Source: a virus
Direction: 5' to 3' (one strand)
Length of the DNA stretch: 64,000 nucleotides
Virus record (IMG/VR): IMGVR_UViG_3300028393_000039
Location: 23,915 to 87,914 of that record
Made by a program: the position numbers and the translations under genes. Positions 25,196-33,937 of this stretch are shown in pieces. The stretch's first letter is position 1. Each line of letters opens with the position of its first letter. Below the pieces are notes generated by a model. The model saw only the letters and a program-made list of their open reading frames with translations. It searched no databases and was not told where the DNA came from.

Positions 25196-26161
25196 TTAAG
25201 CCTCATCAGCATCATCCGCCGATTGTGTTGATTGATTTGAAGTAGTATCTTCCTCATTATCATCTTGAAATGGAGATGGTGTTGTTCCACCACCACAAAC
25301 TTTATCTACAGTATCTTGTGTAATTTCTGTTCCTGTAAGTCCTTTGGCTTCTAAAGCTGCTTGTGTTTTAGGTCCAAACGCACTATCTGATGCAACACCT
25401 AAACATCCTTGAACTTTTCTAATTGTTTCATTTTTACAATACATAGCAATTGGGAAAGTATCAGGACAAGATTTATATTGACTTGGCTGAGGTACTGGTG
25501 TAACATCTGGTGGAGGTGGTGGTGGTTCTTCTCCGTGTAGTTTAGTCCAAATCCAAGAAACAGCCGCGATAGATAGTCCTATTCCTGCGCCCCATTTTAA
25601 CATTTTTTTCCAATTCCAGTTTTTACCTTCAGGTGGCAATTGTTTAATTCCTTTTCCTCCGTCATCAATATCTTTTTGCGTTCGTGGTGCTTTTGGTTCA
25701 AATTTAGCAGCTTTTAATTTATTTGTTGCGGTGATATCATCTTTAATTACCTTAACTTCATCCGCAGTTAAAGGACCTCCCTTTATTTTACTATCCGCAG
25801 CAATTTTTCTTAATGCATCTACTTTAGACACATCTTTAGCTGCAGGACCAAGTGTTCCTTTAGGAAACCCATTTTTTATATCTTCCTCAAAAGCCTTTGC
25901 TAATTGTTTTTCAAAACTTTTAGCATCCATCTTAAGTAATTTTGCAATTTCATCAATTTCTTTTGTAATCTTCATCTCATTTCTTAATGATTCAACGGAT
26001 TTGAATGCTGCCTCAACATCTCTTAATGTTGCGGCTGGAGAAGGACCCGCCTCATTTAAACTATTTTCAACATTTTTTAAATTTTCAGATAATGTTAATT
26101 TTGTATTATAACTTGAAAGAGTTAAATATCTTTCCAGTTGTTCTTTTAATGTTTGTTTCAT
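25196..26161 (-). CDS. Membrane-anchored peptidoglycan-binding virion protein
   Basis: The 321-residue protein has a helical N-terminal half with KLTLSENLKNVENSLNEAG (L-S-E, L-N-E), one transmembrane segment WGAGIGLSIAAVSWIWTKL (about residue 190), a Pro-rich linker EEPPPPPPDVTPVPQPSQ, and a C-terminal PG_binding_1-like domain (IRKVQGCLGVASDSAFGPKTQ). The domain order suggests a protein inserted in the inner membrane with a wall-binding face, as for ejection conduits. Confidence 0.75.
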   Translation of the reverse strand: MKQTLKEQLERYLTLSSYNTKLTLSENLKNVENSLNEAGPSPAATLRDVEAAFKSVESLRNEMKITKEIDEIAKLLKMDAKSFEKQLAKAFEEDIKNGFPKGTLGPAAKDVSKVDALRKIAADSKIKGGPLTADEVKVIKDDITATNKLKAAKFEPKAPRTQKDIDDGGKGIKQLPPEGKNWNWKKMLKWGAGIGLSIAAVSWIWTKLHGEEPPPPPPDVTPVPQPSQYKSCPDTFPIAMYCKNETIRKVQGCLGVASDSAFGPKTQAALEAKGLTGTEITQDTVDKVCGGGTTPSPFQDDNEEDTTSNQSTQSADDADEA

Positions 26162-26184
26162 ATTGTGTTTATTTTATTTAATTT

Positions 26185-27468
26185 TTAACCCCATCCATCT
26201 GCAAAACTACCGTATTTTTCTTCATAATTTTTTATTGATGGTTGTGATAGTTCCGCTAGTTTCATTTCATCATCACCAATACCATAATACATCTGAGCAC
26301 CTTTTTTTATTCCTGTTTCCAAACCATAAACAATACCAGCAGTTTTTAAAGTTTCTTTTCCTGCAACTTTTGCAAATTGTTTTGTTCCTGCGACCGTTGG
26401 TAATGAAGATTTGACTTTTTGTATAAAAGAAGATACATTTCCCATTATTCCCTCAATAAATTTTGCACCACTTGGAAATCTTGGTTTAAGATAATCAATT
26501 GCTTTTTGAAGGAATCCAGGAACTTTATCTATATTTTTCTCCATCGTTATAATAGTTGATTTCAACTCAGGATTTTTCGCCATCGCTGCGGCTAATTGCT
26601 CGGTACTTTTTAAACCTGCAGTTCCCGCTTGAATAGCTTTTCTAGCACCAACTGCGGTAACACCTGCAACAACTAAACCTAAAGCATCACAACCAACCAT
26701 AAGTATTCTTAACCATAACGGCATTTCTTCTTCGTAATTATTAGTTGCAATTTCGTAGATATCAAGAGCCACAATTATTGCCCAAGGTATCCACTGAACC
26801 GCTTTACCAATTCCCGACGCAACCAAAATACCATCTAAAATCATACCGACAGGGTGATACATAGCACTTCTGATACTACGAGCAAGATATATAACACCTT
26901 TACCTATTATATCAAGTATTTTAGTCCATTCTCCATTAGAAATTGCGGAAACTAATTGTTTTCCACCTGAATACGCTTTTGATACAAAAGTTTTAACTCC
27001 ACTAACCGCTTCCTCACCTTTTTTAACTGTCCAATCACCAAAACCCTTTACAGCGTTTTTTGTTGCATCCCAAGCATCTCCTAACCAATTTTCTTTTATA
27101 ATTTCTCTTACGGATTCCTTAAGAAAAGAAATATCTTGAATTGATTCAGTTATTATTAACTTATCCAAATCATTTAAAACACTTTCTTTTATTTGTTTCG
27201 AAATGCCTGATACAGATTCAAAAGAATGTTTTAAAAAAAACTTAAAGTTTTCAAAATTTTCAAAAATATTACCTAATTTGGTTTTATTTCTAATATCATA
27301 TAATTCATCTAAAAAAATACAAAAATTTTCATCAGGTGAAAGCCATTCTTTAATAACAAAATCAGAAGTTTCATCAGTAATGGTTTCCAAAACTGCATGA
27401 TGTTTTTGTACACCATACATTTGTTGTATATTTCTTTTTTCTCCTTCAGTTATAAAAAATTTTCCCAT
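26185..27468 (-). CDS. Large leader-tagged membrane protein with internal cut site
   Basis: The 427-residue protein begins MGKFFITEGEKRNIQQMYG (ITE). At about residue 120 lies SFLKESVREIIKE-NWLGD, the same leader form as other tags, so the propeptide may be about 125 residues. The following part is amphipathic and then has hydrophobic stretches (VGMILDGILVASGIGKAVQ, IPWAIIVALDIYEIA, ILMVGCDALGLVVAGVTAVG). Pore-forming or ejection function is inferred from these hydrophobic segments. Confidence 0.7.
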   Translation of the reverse strand: MGKFFITEGEKRNIQQMYGVQKHHAVLETITDETSDFVIKEWLSPDENFCIFLDELYDIRNKTKLGNIFENFENFKFFLKHSFESVSGISKQIKESVLNDLDKLIITESIQDISFLKESVREIIKENWLGDAWDATKNAVKGFGDWTVKKGEEAVSGVKTFVSKAYSGGKQLVSAISNGEWTKILDIIGKGVIYLARSIRSAMYHPVGMILDGILVASGIGKAVQWIPWAIIVALDIYEIATNNYEEEMPLWLRILMVGCDALGLVVAGVTAVGARKAIQAGTAGLKSTEQLAAAMAKNPELKSTIITMEKNIDKVPGFLQKAIDYLKPRFPSGAKFIEGIMGNVSSFIQKVKSSLPTVAGTKQFAKVAGKETLKTAGIVYGLETGIKKGAQMYYGIGDDEMKLAELSQPSIKNYEEKYGSFADGWG

Positions 27469-27517
27469 TAGTATTTTAACTCTTCTTAAGTTTTTTTATT
27501 TATAAATATATCAATTG

Positions 27518-27760
27518 TTAATAAAACAGTGAATTTGCGTGACCTCTTTGAACGTCAGAATTCCAAACGTATTTAACATCATTCATATATGTTTTACCAA
27601 ATTTTCTTCCTGATTCCCACTTTTTAGGTGTTTTTCCACTTCCTCCGCTTGGTGCCGAAGCTCCGGCAGCCGCCGCATCCTGTTCAGTAAATTCTTCTTT
27701 ACTTTCAGATTTAGTATTATTTTTATAAAATTTGATTAAAAAATCTACGTCTAAATTCAT
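27518..27760 (-). CDS. Small virion-type protein, 80 aa
   Basis: It has an Ala/Gly-rich middle (AAAAGASAPSGGSGK) and a C-terminal motif KKWESGRKFGKTYMND, VKYVWNSDVQRGHANSLF. Such WESG-type tails occur on phage structural proteins. A sense TATTTAT box lies upstream. Confidence 0.6.
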   Translation of the reverse strand: MNLDVDFLIKFYKNNTKSESKEEFTEQDAAAAGASAPSGGSGKTPKKWESGRKFGKTYMNDVKYVWNSDVQRGHANSLFY

Positions 27761-27772
27761 AACTTATAAATA

Positions 27773-28069
27773 TCAGTAAAATTCGGATTTCGGTATTGAT
27801 TTAGAATTTATTGTATAATATTCATTTAAGAAAGATATTAATATGTCTTCATCTAATTCAGTTTCATCTGTAGTAGGTTCATCTTCGTCATCGTCTTCAA
27901 AAAAATCAAATGATTCTGTCTCTAATTCATATCCGTATTCTTCTGCTAATGTGTAGTCAATTTGGTCGTTTCTTAAAACATCCTCGTTATCATCTATTGT
28001 TCTGAAACTTACTTCTAATATATTTGAATCTGTATTGAGGAAGTAAGATATTATTTCTTTAATTTCCAT
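27773..28069 (-). CDS. Acidic small protein, 98 aa
   Basis: Taking the start at 28069 (MEIKEIISYFLNTDSN). The middle is strongly acidic (FDFFEDDDEDEPTTDETELDED). No motif recognised. Confidence 0.6.
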   Translation of the reverse strand: MEIKEIISYFLNTDSNILEVSFRTIDDNEDVLRNDQIDYTLAEEYGYELETESFDFFEDDDEDEPTTDETELDEDILISFLNEYYTINSKSIPKSEFY

Positions 28070-28125
28070 ATGGTTTGTTTTATAAAGAAATATCACAAAA
28101 TATATGAAAATCTATATTTGCATAA

Positions 28126-28150
28126 AAAAACCCTCCGTTTTGGAGGGTTA
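28126..28150. terminator. Terminator after the 256-aa gene
   Basis: An ACCCTCC-GTTTT-GGAGGGT hairpin flanked by A and T runs. Confidence 0.75.
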
Positions 28151-28155
28151 ATTTT

Positions 28156-28926
28156 TTAATTATATCTATTCATTCGGTTGAACATCTCATTTATCTTTGT
28201 TTTTTGTGTGATAAATGATTCTTTAATATCTTCATCAATTTCTTCCCAATCAATATCTTCAACATCACCCATTTTTCTTTTCATTCTTTTTGGTGCTGTG
28301 TCTCTTTCTCCGTAATCTACTAAATCATAAAATTTATCGCTATAATCTGTAAAATCATCATAATCATTTGTATCATAAAAACCTTCTTCCATTTCTTGCT
28401 CATTACGAGTATATGGTCCTTGAGCTTGATTAGGCCCATCAGATTTAAAATCATACGCCTCAAAATCAATATCAGAATATAATGGACTTGGTCCTGAAAT
28501 TTCATCTAACTCATCAGAAAATGCAGATTCCATTTGTTCGTATTCAACTTCTTCGTCTGTGTAATCAAATTTATTTTTTGATTTATTAAATGGTTTTGCA
28601 ACATCATAAATCCCTTCTTCTTCCATATCTTCTTCCATATATCCTCTTCCACATTCCATACATTCTCCTTCCATTAATGGTGAACCACATTCAGAACATA
28701 CTTCTTTTGATTCTTTCATATAAATTTTATTGTTATATGAACTAACTTCGCCTGAACCATTAACGGTAATGCCTTCTTTATCGTTTGCAAAATCTTGAAC
28801 GTAAAGTGGTTGTTCGTTTTGAACTTCGTTCTGCATTCTTTTGTATCCGTTATAAACTTCTCTGTGTTTACCTAAAATGTCTGACTTCTCATCATTTGAT
28901 AATTGTCCTAAAGTATAAAATCTCAT
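28156..28926 (-). CDS. Zinc-ribbon acidic protein of virion block, 256 aa
   Basis: The start MRFYTLGQLSNDEKSDILGKHR resembles the NDEKSDIL/EEEKKQIL-type leaders. A CxxC-x8-CxxC zinc ribbon (CSECGSPLMEGECMECG) lies at about residues 77-93. The remainder is very acidic (many Tyr, Asp and Glu), ending MNRMNRYN-like (MFNRMNRYN). It may be a nucleic acid-binding or capsid-internal protein. A TATTTAT-type box precedes it. Confidence 0.65.
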   Translation of the reverse strand: MRFYTLGQLSNDEKSDILGKHREVYNGYKRMQNEVQNEQPLYVQDFANDKEGITVNGSGEVSSYNNKIYMKESKEVCSECGSPLMEGECMECGRGYMEEDMEEEGIYDVAKPFNKSKNKFDYTDEEVEYEQMESAFSDELDEISGPSPLYSDIDFEAYDFKSDGPNQAQGPYTRNEQEMEEGFYDTNDYDDFTDYSDKFYDLVDYGERDTAPKRMKRKMGDVEDIDWEEIDEDIKESFITQKTKINEMFNRMNRYN

Positions 28927-28969
28927 AATATATTATTTTATAATAAATACATTCTTATTTGAGAAATTA

Positions 28970-29000
28970 TTGATTATTGATTTTATTTCTTTTATCTTTG
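28970..29000 (+). promoter_or_regulatory. Bacteroidetes-type promoter
   Basis: TTG at 28970-28972, 20 bases, TATCTTTG at 28993-29000. It would drive the 29112 gene with an unusually long leader of about 105 bases. Confidence 0.65.
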
Positions 29001-29003
29001 TGG

Positions 29004-29081
29004 AAACAAGTTGAATTCTTTTTTTTCTGATAGTTTATTGGTAGTTTACTAGAGAACTAATTTGAATTCACTTGTTTTTTT
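29004..29081 (+). promoter_or_regulatory. Leader hairpin with T run, possible attenuator
   Basis: AAACAAGTTGAATTC (29004-29018) pairs with GAATTCACTTGTTT (29064-29077), which runs into a T tract. The hairpin lies between the promoter and the ATG at 29112. It looks like an intrinsic terminator in the 5' leader. Confidence 0.5.
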
Positions 29082-29111
29082 AAATTTAAACATTAACAAA
29101 ATTACAAAACG

Positions 29112-29342
29112 ATGCAAACATTAGTATTTGACACAACATTAAAGACAGTTAAAGTCTATGAGACGGATACAGAATCAAAAATTCTTTATCAATTTGGTAA
29201 CATTCCAACAGTAAAAGTAAAAGAAGAAGGACAGTATTATGAAGTTATTCAAAAAGGTATTGATATGATGACTTCCGAAGAAAGAAGTCTTCCAATCGCA
29301 AGATTCCCTATCGCTAATACAAATATGCTTATTGAAAAATAA
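29112..29342 (+). CDS. Hypothetical protein, 76 aa
   Basis: The small beta-rich protein (MQTLVFDTTLKTVKVYETD) is the first gene behind the long structured leader, so it may be a regulated early gene. Its stop overlaps the next gene's ATG by one base. No family recognised. Confidence 0.65.
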   Translation: MQTLVFDTTLKTVKVYETDTESKILYQFGNIPTVKVKEEGQYYEVIQKGIDMMTSEERSLPIARFPIANTNMLIEK

Positions 29343-29524
29343 TGCCGAACTTTGAAAAAATATTGAATGAGAATATCTCTCACAGTATGATTCTTGATAG
29401 AGATGGGATTTTAAAAGCTCTCAAAATTTCATATGAAATTGGTAAAGTAGAGGCTTTAGAATCCCTTCTTTCTTTTGATATTTCCGCAGAATTAAAAGAA
29501 AAAATAATTAAGGAATTATATTAG
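29342..29524 (+). CDS. Small leader-like protein, 60 aa
   Basis: It starts MPNFEKILNENISH, an [I/L]-x-E leader form (LNE). The rest is helical. It is coupled to the preceding gene and converges on the next one. Confidence 0.5.
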   Translation: MPNFEKILNENISHSMILDRDGILKALKISYEIGKVEALESLLSFDISAELKEKIIKELY

Positions 29525-30108
29525 ATGAAATTTCCGTAAAAATCCCACATTTTAATTGCCAATTTTCTAATATTAGAATTAACATTATCAACTGAAACTT
29601 CTTTTCCCTTCGATTCCAGATATTTCATAGTGCCTCTAATCATCATACTTTTAACACTGTCAGCCATATCTAAAACTTGTTCAAACGCTTCTTTATCGGG
29701 TGGATTTTCGCCGTAGTATCTATCAATATGTTCCCTACCTGCATAAAGTAATGGAGACGCCGCAAACATATTAGTAATTCCACTTTCTCTAACTTTCATA
29801 AGAAAATCTCTTACATCTCTATGTTTAAAATATTTTAATAAATCTCCATTATCCCTTAACCAATCTTCTGCGGACTCATCTATGTTCTTTTTTTTTACGT
29901 GTTTCCAAACATCGTAGTTTGATAAGATAGATAAACTACTTCCGTTGTCCCATTTTACGGTGAGAATTTTATTACCATCCTCAAATGGGTCATTTGCGAT
30001 ATGTGTAACAGTTCCTTCTGTACCGGGGTTAACAGTTGTCTCGCCTTCCATATGGTATAGAATAATTCTATCTCCAAGGTTTAATTCAGGATTTTTTGCA
30101 CTTTTCAT
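29521..30108 (-). CDS. DUF4314-like N-domain protein, 195 aa
   Basis: Residues 10-65 (LGDRIILYHMEGE, PGTEGTVTHI, LTVKWDNGSSLSIL) fit a small SH3-like DUF4314 fold. The C-terminal half is helical with no motif. It has a TATTTAT-type box 30113-30119. Confidence 0.65.
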   Translation of the reverse strand: MKSAKNPELNLGDRIILYHMEGETTVNPGTEGTVTHIANDPFEDGNKILTVKWDNGSSLSILSNYDVWKHVKKKNIDESAEDWLRDNGDLLKYFKHRDVRDFLMKVRESGITNMFAASPLLYAGREHIDRYYGENPPDKEAFEQVLDMADSVKSMMIRGTMKYLESKGKEVSVDNVNSNIRKLAIKMWDFYGNFI

Positions 30109-30112
30109 AACA

Positions 30113-30135
30113 ATAAATATTATAATTATATTTAT
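30113..30135. promoter_or_regulatory. Divergent pair of TATTTAT boxes
   Basis: In the minus sense TATTTAT (30113-30119) precedes the DUF4314-like gene; in the plus sense TATTTAT (30129-30135) precedes the next gene by 6 bases. Confidence 0.5.
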
Positions 30136-30141
30136 ATAAAT

Positions 30142-30762
30142 ATGAACTTTTTAATAACAGAAACACAATTAAAATTTTTAGTTGAAGGAATTTCAAGTCC
30201 AAGGGTCGTTGAATCTTTGAGAAAGATGAATTCATTCACAAATAGAATGGTTAATAAGGTTGGGAAAAAATACGGACTTAATTTAAGATTATTAACTACT
30301 TGGGGTCCGGCGGTTGGTGGACTTGTTATGCCACTTGATAATTTTATTAGAACGGGTGAATTTAATTTGGATGATAATCAAATTGCATTAATATTATGTG
30401 GAGCGGCTGCCACATTATTTTTTGATAATAAACCTTTAATGAGGGAATTGGTTAAAAAAATTAAAGAAGAGGGTATTGAGGACGCTTTTAAAGCGGTTTT
30501 ACGTAAAGGAAAGGATTTGAAATATGCTTTCACAACATTTATTGAATCTTTAAATGTTACAATCAATAGTGCATCTGAAATATTATCTTACGCATTTTTA
30601 TTACCAATTATTCCTGATATTCAAAGTATGATTGCAAGAAGTGCTGACTTAACTAAAACGGCAACTTTAATTGGTGAAAGAATGGGTGCTTCGGGTTTGA
30701 TTTTGATTAGTTCTGCCGCCCTTATATCGATATTGAATAAAATATTAAAAAGATTATCTTAA
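30142..30762 (+). CDS. Leader-tagged hydrophobic protein, 206 aa
   Basis: The leader is MNFLITETQLKFLVEG (ITE at residue 7). The body is hydrophobic and Gly-containing (LLTTWGPAVGGLVMPLDNFI, QIALILCGAAATLFFDN, LSYAFLLPIIPDIQSM, ASGLILISSAALISI). It resembles the other packaged membrane-active candidates. Confidence 0.65.
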   Translation: MNFLITETQLKFLVEGISSPRVVESLRKMNSFTNRMVNKVGKKYGLNLRLLTTWGPAVGGLVMPLDNFIRTGEFNLDDNQIALILCGAAATLFFDNKPLMRELVKKIKEEGIEDAFKAVLRKGKDLKYAFTTFIESLNVTINSASEILSYAFLLPIIPDIQSMIARSADLTKTATLIGERMGASGLILISSAALISILNKILKRLS

Positions 30763-31754
30763 TTTCCAAAATTGGCAATTTTCTTTTTTAACTTATCAAT
30801 ATGTTTTTGTTTTAATCTGTGATTTTTTTTATTTTTTCTAAACCATTCATCCATCACAGATTCCAAACTTCTTTTTTCTGCTCTTGCTCTTCTCATAAAT
30901 CCGTTGTATTGAGCTTCTAATTCGTGTTGTTGAGTATAATAATCATATGGTTTTTCTGGGTCTTCAGGAAATTCATAACCACTTTCGTGTTGAACCATAT
31001 GTGTTAATTCGTGAGTAAGGGTTTCATTTAATTCACCTGTTAAATCTTGTAGGTATTCTCTGCCTTCATTTGGATTGATTGTTATTGTAATTTTAATAAT
31101 ATCTTCATCTCTATAATAATCTGCGTCCAATTCATATCCCGAAATAGATTCATCTTCAATAATATTTAATTCAACTGAAAATTCTGTATCTAATTGCGTA
31201 AAACTATATAACATATCTCCACCACTTACATCTTCGGGTAAGGAAAATTCTCCTTCTTGTCCAAACTTTAAAAATTGTATAATATCTGCGGTTATTTTTC
31301 TAACAACGCTGTCTAATTTACCTTCAACAATTAAATTTTCGTTCATAGTTTCTTGTTCAGGGTACAAATTTACAACTTTATTACAAAATACCAAATAATC
31401 TTGCCCCCAATATTGTAAAAAATTTTCTAAAATTACATCAACATCATTAGATAATCTCAAATAAAAAGTGGATTGGTTAATTGAGCTTGGATTGTTAATA
31501 ACTTTTTCACCGGGTATTAGATTTTTCATAACTTTATCAGTATCCGCATCTCCCGATGGAACTATGTAGATTGTATACATAAGATATTTAACATATTCCC
31601 CCCTCCTAATTAAACTCCTAAAATCTGTTAATTCAATTTTGATTGTTATTGGATAAAAATTATCAATCAAAGGATAATTAACACTAAATGTGTGAGTTTT
31701 AAGGAATTTATTAACTCTTGCCAATAACTTATCTTGTGAAAATTCATTTTCCAT
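30759..31754 (-). CDS. HExxH zinc metallopeptidase
   Basis: The 331-residue protein has a zincin signature LTHELTHMVQHES at about residues 248-260, with a possible third ligand in TQQHELEAQYNG about 25 residues on. The N-terminal half (about 150 residues) is unrecognised. NENLIVEGK (about residue 140) could mark a processing site. It might digest host or virion proteins. Substrate unknown. Confidence 0.78.
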   Translation of the reverse strand: MENEFSQDKLLARVNKFLKTHTFSVNYPLIDNFYPITIKIELTDFRSLIRRGEYVKYLMYTIYIVPSGDADTDKVMKNLIPGEKVINNPSSINQSTFYLRLSNDVDVILENFLQYWGQDYLVFCNKVVNLYPEQETMNENLIVEGKLDSVVRKITADIIQFLKFGQEGEFSLPEDVSGGDMLYSFTQLDTEFSVELNIIEDESISGYELDADYYRDEDIIKITITINPNEGREYLQDLTGELNETLTHELTHMVQHESGYEFPEDPEKPYDYYTQQHELEAQYNGFMRRARAEKRSLESVMDEWFRKNKKNHRLKQKHIDKLKKKIANFGN

Positions 31755-31837
31755 ATCACTATAAATACCGAAAAAATAATAAGTGTTTTAGTTGATTGAG
31801 ATTTTTAATTTTCTTACTTTTTTAAAAAATATATTGT

Positions 31838-32926
31838 ATGTCGAGAATAGATGAATTAAAAAAACAACACCCACAATTTAACATAAATTATTTTGATATT
31901 TTCAGGAGGTTAGATATTTCAAAATCAGGTAAATATATGCCAGTAATATCACATATGGTTAATGAATCATTAAAAAAAAGGGTTGAGCACAGAAGTGAGT
32001 TAGATTCTGTAAAATCAAGATGTGAGGAATATGGATTTGATTATAAGGGACTGAATGAGTATGAAATTATTGTCTCATATCTCATATTAGATTATGTTAC
32101 TTCAAGAGATTGGGATATTATGAGAGAATTTATGGAGTATATGGAAAGGGGGGTTATTGATAATAAGGATATTTTAACATATAAAAATATGGAAGATGTT
32201 AGAGCCGCAGTATCATCCGCAACCTTAAAATTATACTCAAAAGAACTTCAAAATCAAATTCATAAAGAGTTTGAAGATGATACTTGGATTGCGGTTAGGC
32301 CACTTTCATTTGAAGCGTCTGCAAAATACGGGGCATCCACCAAATGGTGCACCACATACAAAAAAGAAAAAGAATATTTTGCAAAATATTTTTCAAGAGG
32401 TGTGTTGGTTTATTTTATCAATAAAATTACAGGTTATAAATTCGCATTATATAGCGAAGTTTATGATATAGATAATGAAATTTCATTTTGGAACGCTGAA
32501 GACACAAGAGTTGATTTTTTACAATTAGATATTGACTCATATCTATTACCAATTATTAAAAACTTGGCGACTTGTAAGATAAAGAATAGTGAGATGTTGC
32601 ATCCTGATGATTTAGATAAAGTTTTAGTTGATTGTAAATATTTTTTATACAAAAGCAGTTTGGTGGAAGGAATAGATTTGGCAGAAGGGCCTATGCAACC
32701 GGTGGCGGGTATTACTATGAGATATGCCAATAATGCTAATAATACTCTAACAATTAATCATCCCCCTTATCCCGATGATTACGAATATGAGGAGGTTGTT
32801 GGAGACGTTGAAGTATCGACGGCAACTCTTATACGACCAGCAGGTGATTACATAGTATACGGTAACCCAAATCAATTTAGAATAACAAGGACAGATAATG
32901 GCGAAGTTCAATTAACAAGTGCATAA
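31838..32926 (+). CDS. KYGASTKWCT-domain protein, paralogue of 13995-15458
   Basis: The 362-residue protein has WIAVRPLSFEASAKYGAS then TKWCTTYKKEKEYFAKYF at about residues 145-180, matching the other copy in order and spacing (V-x-P-L-S-x-x-A-S-x-K-Y-G). The flanking domains differ. No leader of the usual kind is seen (MSRIDELKKQHP). The conserved Lys-Trp-Cys is worth noting as a possible active site; no known family is assigned. Confidence 0.7.
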   Translation: MSRIDELKKQHPQFNINYFDIFRRLDISKSGKYMPVISHMVNESLKKRVEHRSELDSVKSRCEEYGFDYKGLNEYEIIVSYLILDYVTSRDWDIMREFMEYMERGVIDNKDILTYKNMEDVRAAVSSATLKLYSKELQNQIHKEFEDDTWIAVRPLSFEASAKYGASTKWCTTYKKEKEYFAKYFSRGVLVYFINKITGYKFALYSEVYDIDNEISFWNAEDTRVDFLQLDIDSYLLPIIKNLATCKIKNSEMLHPDDLDKVLVDCKYFLYKSSLVEGIDLAEGPMQPVAGITMRYANNANNTLTINHPPYPDDYEYEEVVGDVEVSTATLIRPAGDYIVYGNPNQFRITRTDNGEVQLTSA

Positions 32927-32955
32927 GTTTTAATTTTACCAGATATTTATTTCAT

Positions 32956-33723
32956 ATGCAAAATCTGCAAGAGCTATACGACAAATACCAAGTAACGGAA
33001 AAAAACATATCAACAGGTAATTTATCCCGACTTGAAAAAACAATAACTGAATTAGATAAGTTAGACAAGGTGTTATTACTCGCCTGCTCCAACAGATATA
33101 ATTGGAATAAGGATGACGTTGATATACCAAAATCAACAATTCTCGCTATGATAATTCAGGAAGCTCTTGGAGATAAAGCAACTCTAATAGATGTTCCTGA
33201 ATTAACCATTCACCCTTGTGAAGGAAATGTTTCAAGAAAAGATGGTAACTCCTGTGGATTGAAAAAAGCGTTACTTAAAGATGATAAAAAAAATCCATCG
33301 GGATTTCACAGATGTTGGGCTAGTCTTAATAATAGCGATGACGAACTTTGGAGAATTTCAAAAGAATTATTTGAATCAAACGCAGTTATATTTTTTACTT
33401 CCGTAAGATGGGGACAAGCAAGTATGTTCTACCAAAAACTTATTGAGAGATTAACTTGGATTGAAAATAGACACGACACTCTTGGTGAATCAAATATAAT
33501 TAAAGATATTGAGAGTGGTTTTATCTGCACAGGACAAAACTGGCACGGGTTAGATGTTGTTGAAACTCAAAGAAAAGTTCATTCTTTTTATGGTTTCAAA
33601 CCTAACGATAAGTTTTATTGGAATTGGCAATACACAAGTAAAGTTACTGATGAAACTCAAACATCTTATAAAGATTCATTCGGTGCTTTCGCCAAAAAGT
33701 TTGGATTGGATAAGTTATATTAA
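32956..33723 (+). CDS. Flavodoxin-fold NAD(P)H-dependent FMN reductase-like protein
   Basis: The 255-residue protein has the flavodoxin-like order: KVLLLACSNRYNWNKDDVD (phosphate-binding loop), a CEGNVSRKDGNSCGLKKALL Cys-containing segment, AVIFFTSVRWGQASMFYQKL (flavin loop) and ENRHDTLGE. It resembles iron-sulfur/FMN reductases of the NADPH-dependent type. It may be involved in redox metabolism during infection. A TATTTAT box lies before the start. Confidence 0.8.
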   Translation: MQNLQELYDKYQVTEKNISTGNLSRLEKTITELDKLDKVLLLACSNRYNWNKDDVDIPKSTILAMIIQEALGDKATLIDVPELTIHPCEGNVSRKDGNSCGLKKALLKDDKKNPSGFHRCWASLNNSDDELWRISKELFESNAVIFFTSVRWGQASMFYQKLIERLTWIENRHDTLGESNIIKDIESGFICTGQNWHGLDVVETQRKVHSFYGFKPNDKFYWNWQYTSKVTDETQTSYKDSFGAFAKKFGLDKLY

Positions 33724-33916
33724 TCCAATCAAATTTTCCGTTAATAGTTTTTGGTTTGGAATTTTGATATTCCAATTTATATTGTCCCGTTTTTTTAATG
33801 TATTTTAAAATCTCCTCTGTAATTGGATATTCCCTAATGCAATCGGCAATATTAGGATTGGTGGGGTAGTATTTGTAATAACCTATATTTTTTATTTTAT
33901 TTTCCAAGCCAATCAA
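33644..33916 (-). CDS. Possible small protein, 90 aa
   Basis: The frame overlaps the end of the reductase by 80 bases on the other strand. It reads like a folded protein (NIADCIREYPITEEILKYIK). The overlap and lack of a clear promoter make it uncertain. Confidence 0.35.
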   Translation of the reverse strand: MIGLENKIKNIGYYKYYPTNPNIADCIREYPITEEILKYIKKTGQYKLEYQNSKPKTINGKFDWINITYPIQTFWRKHRMNLYKMFEFHQ

Positions 33917-33937
33917 TATTTGTTTTTATTAATTGGC

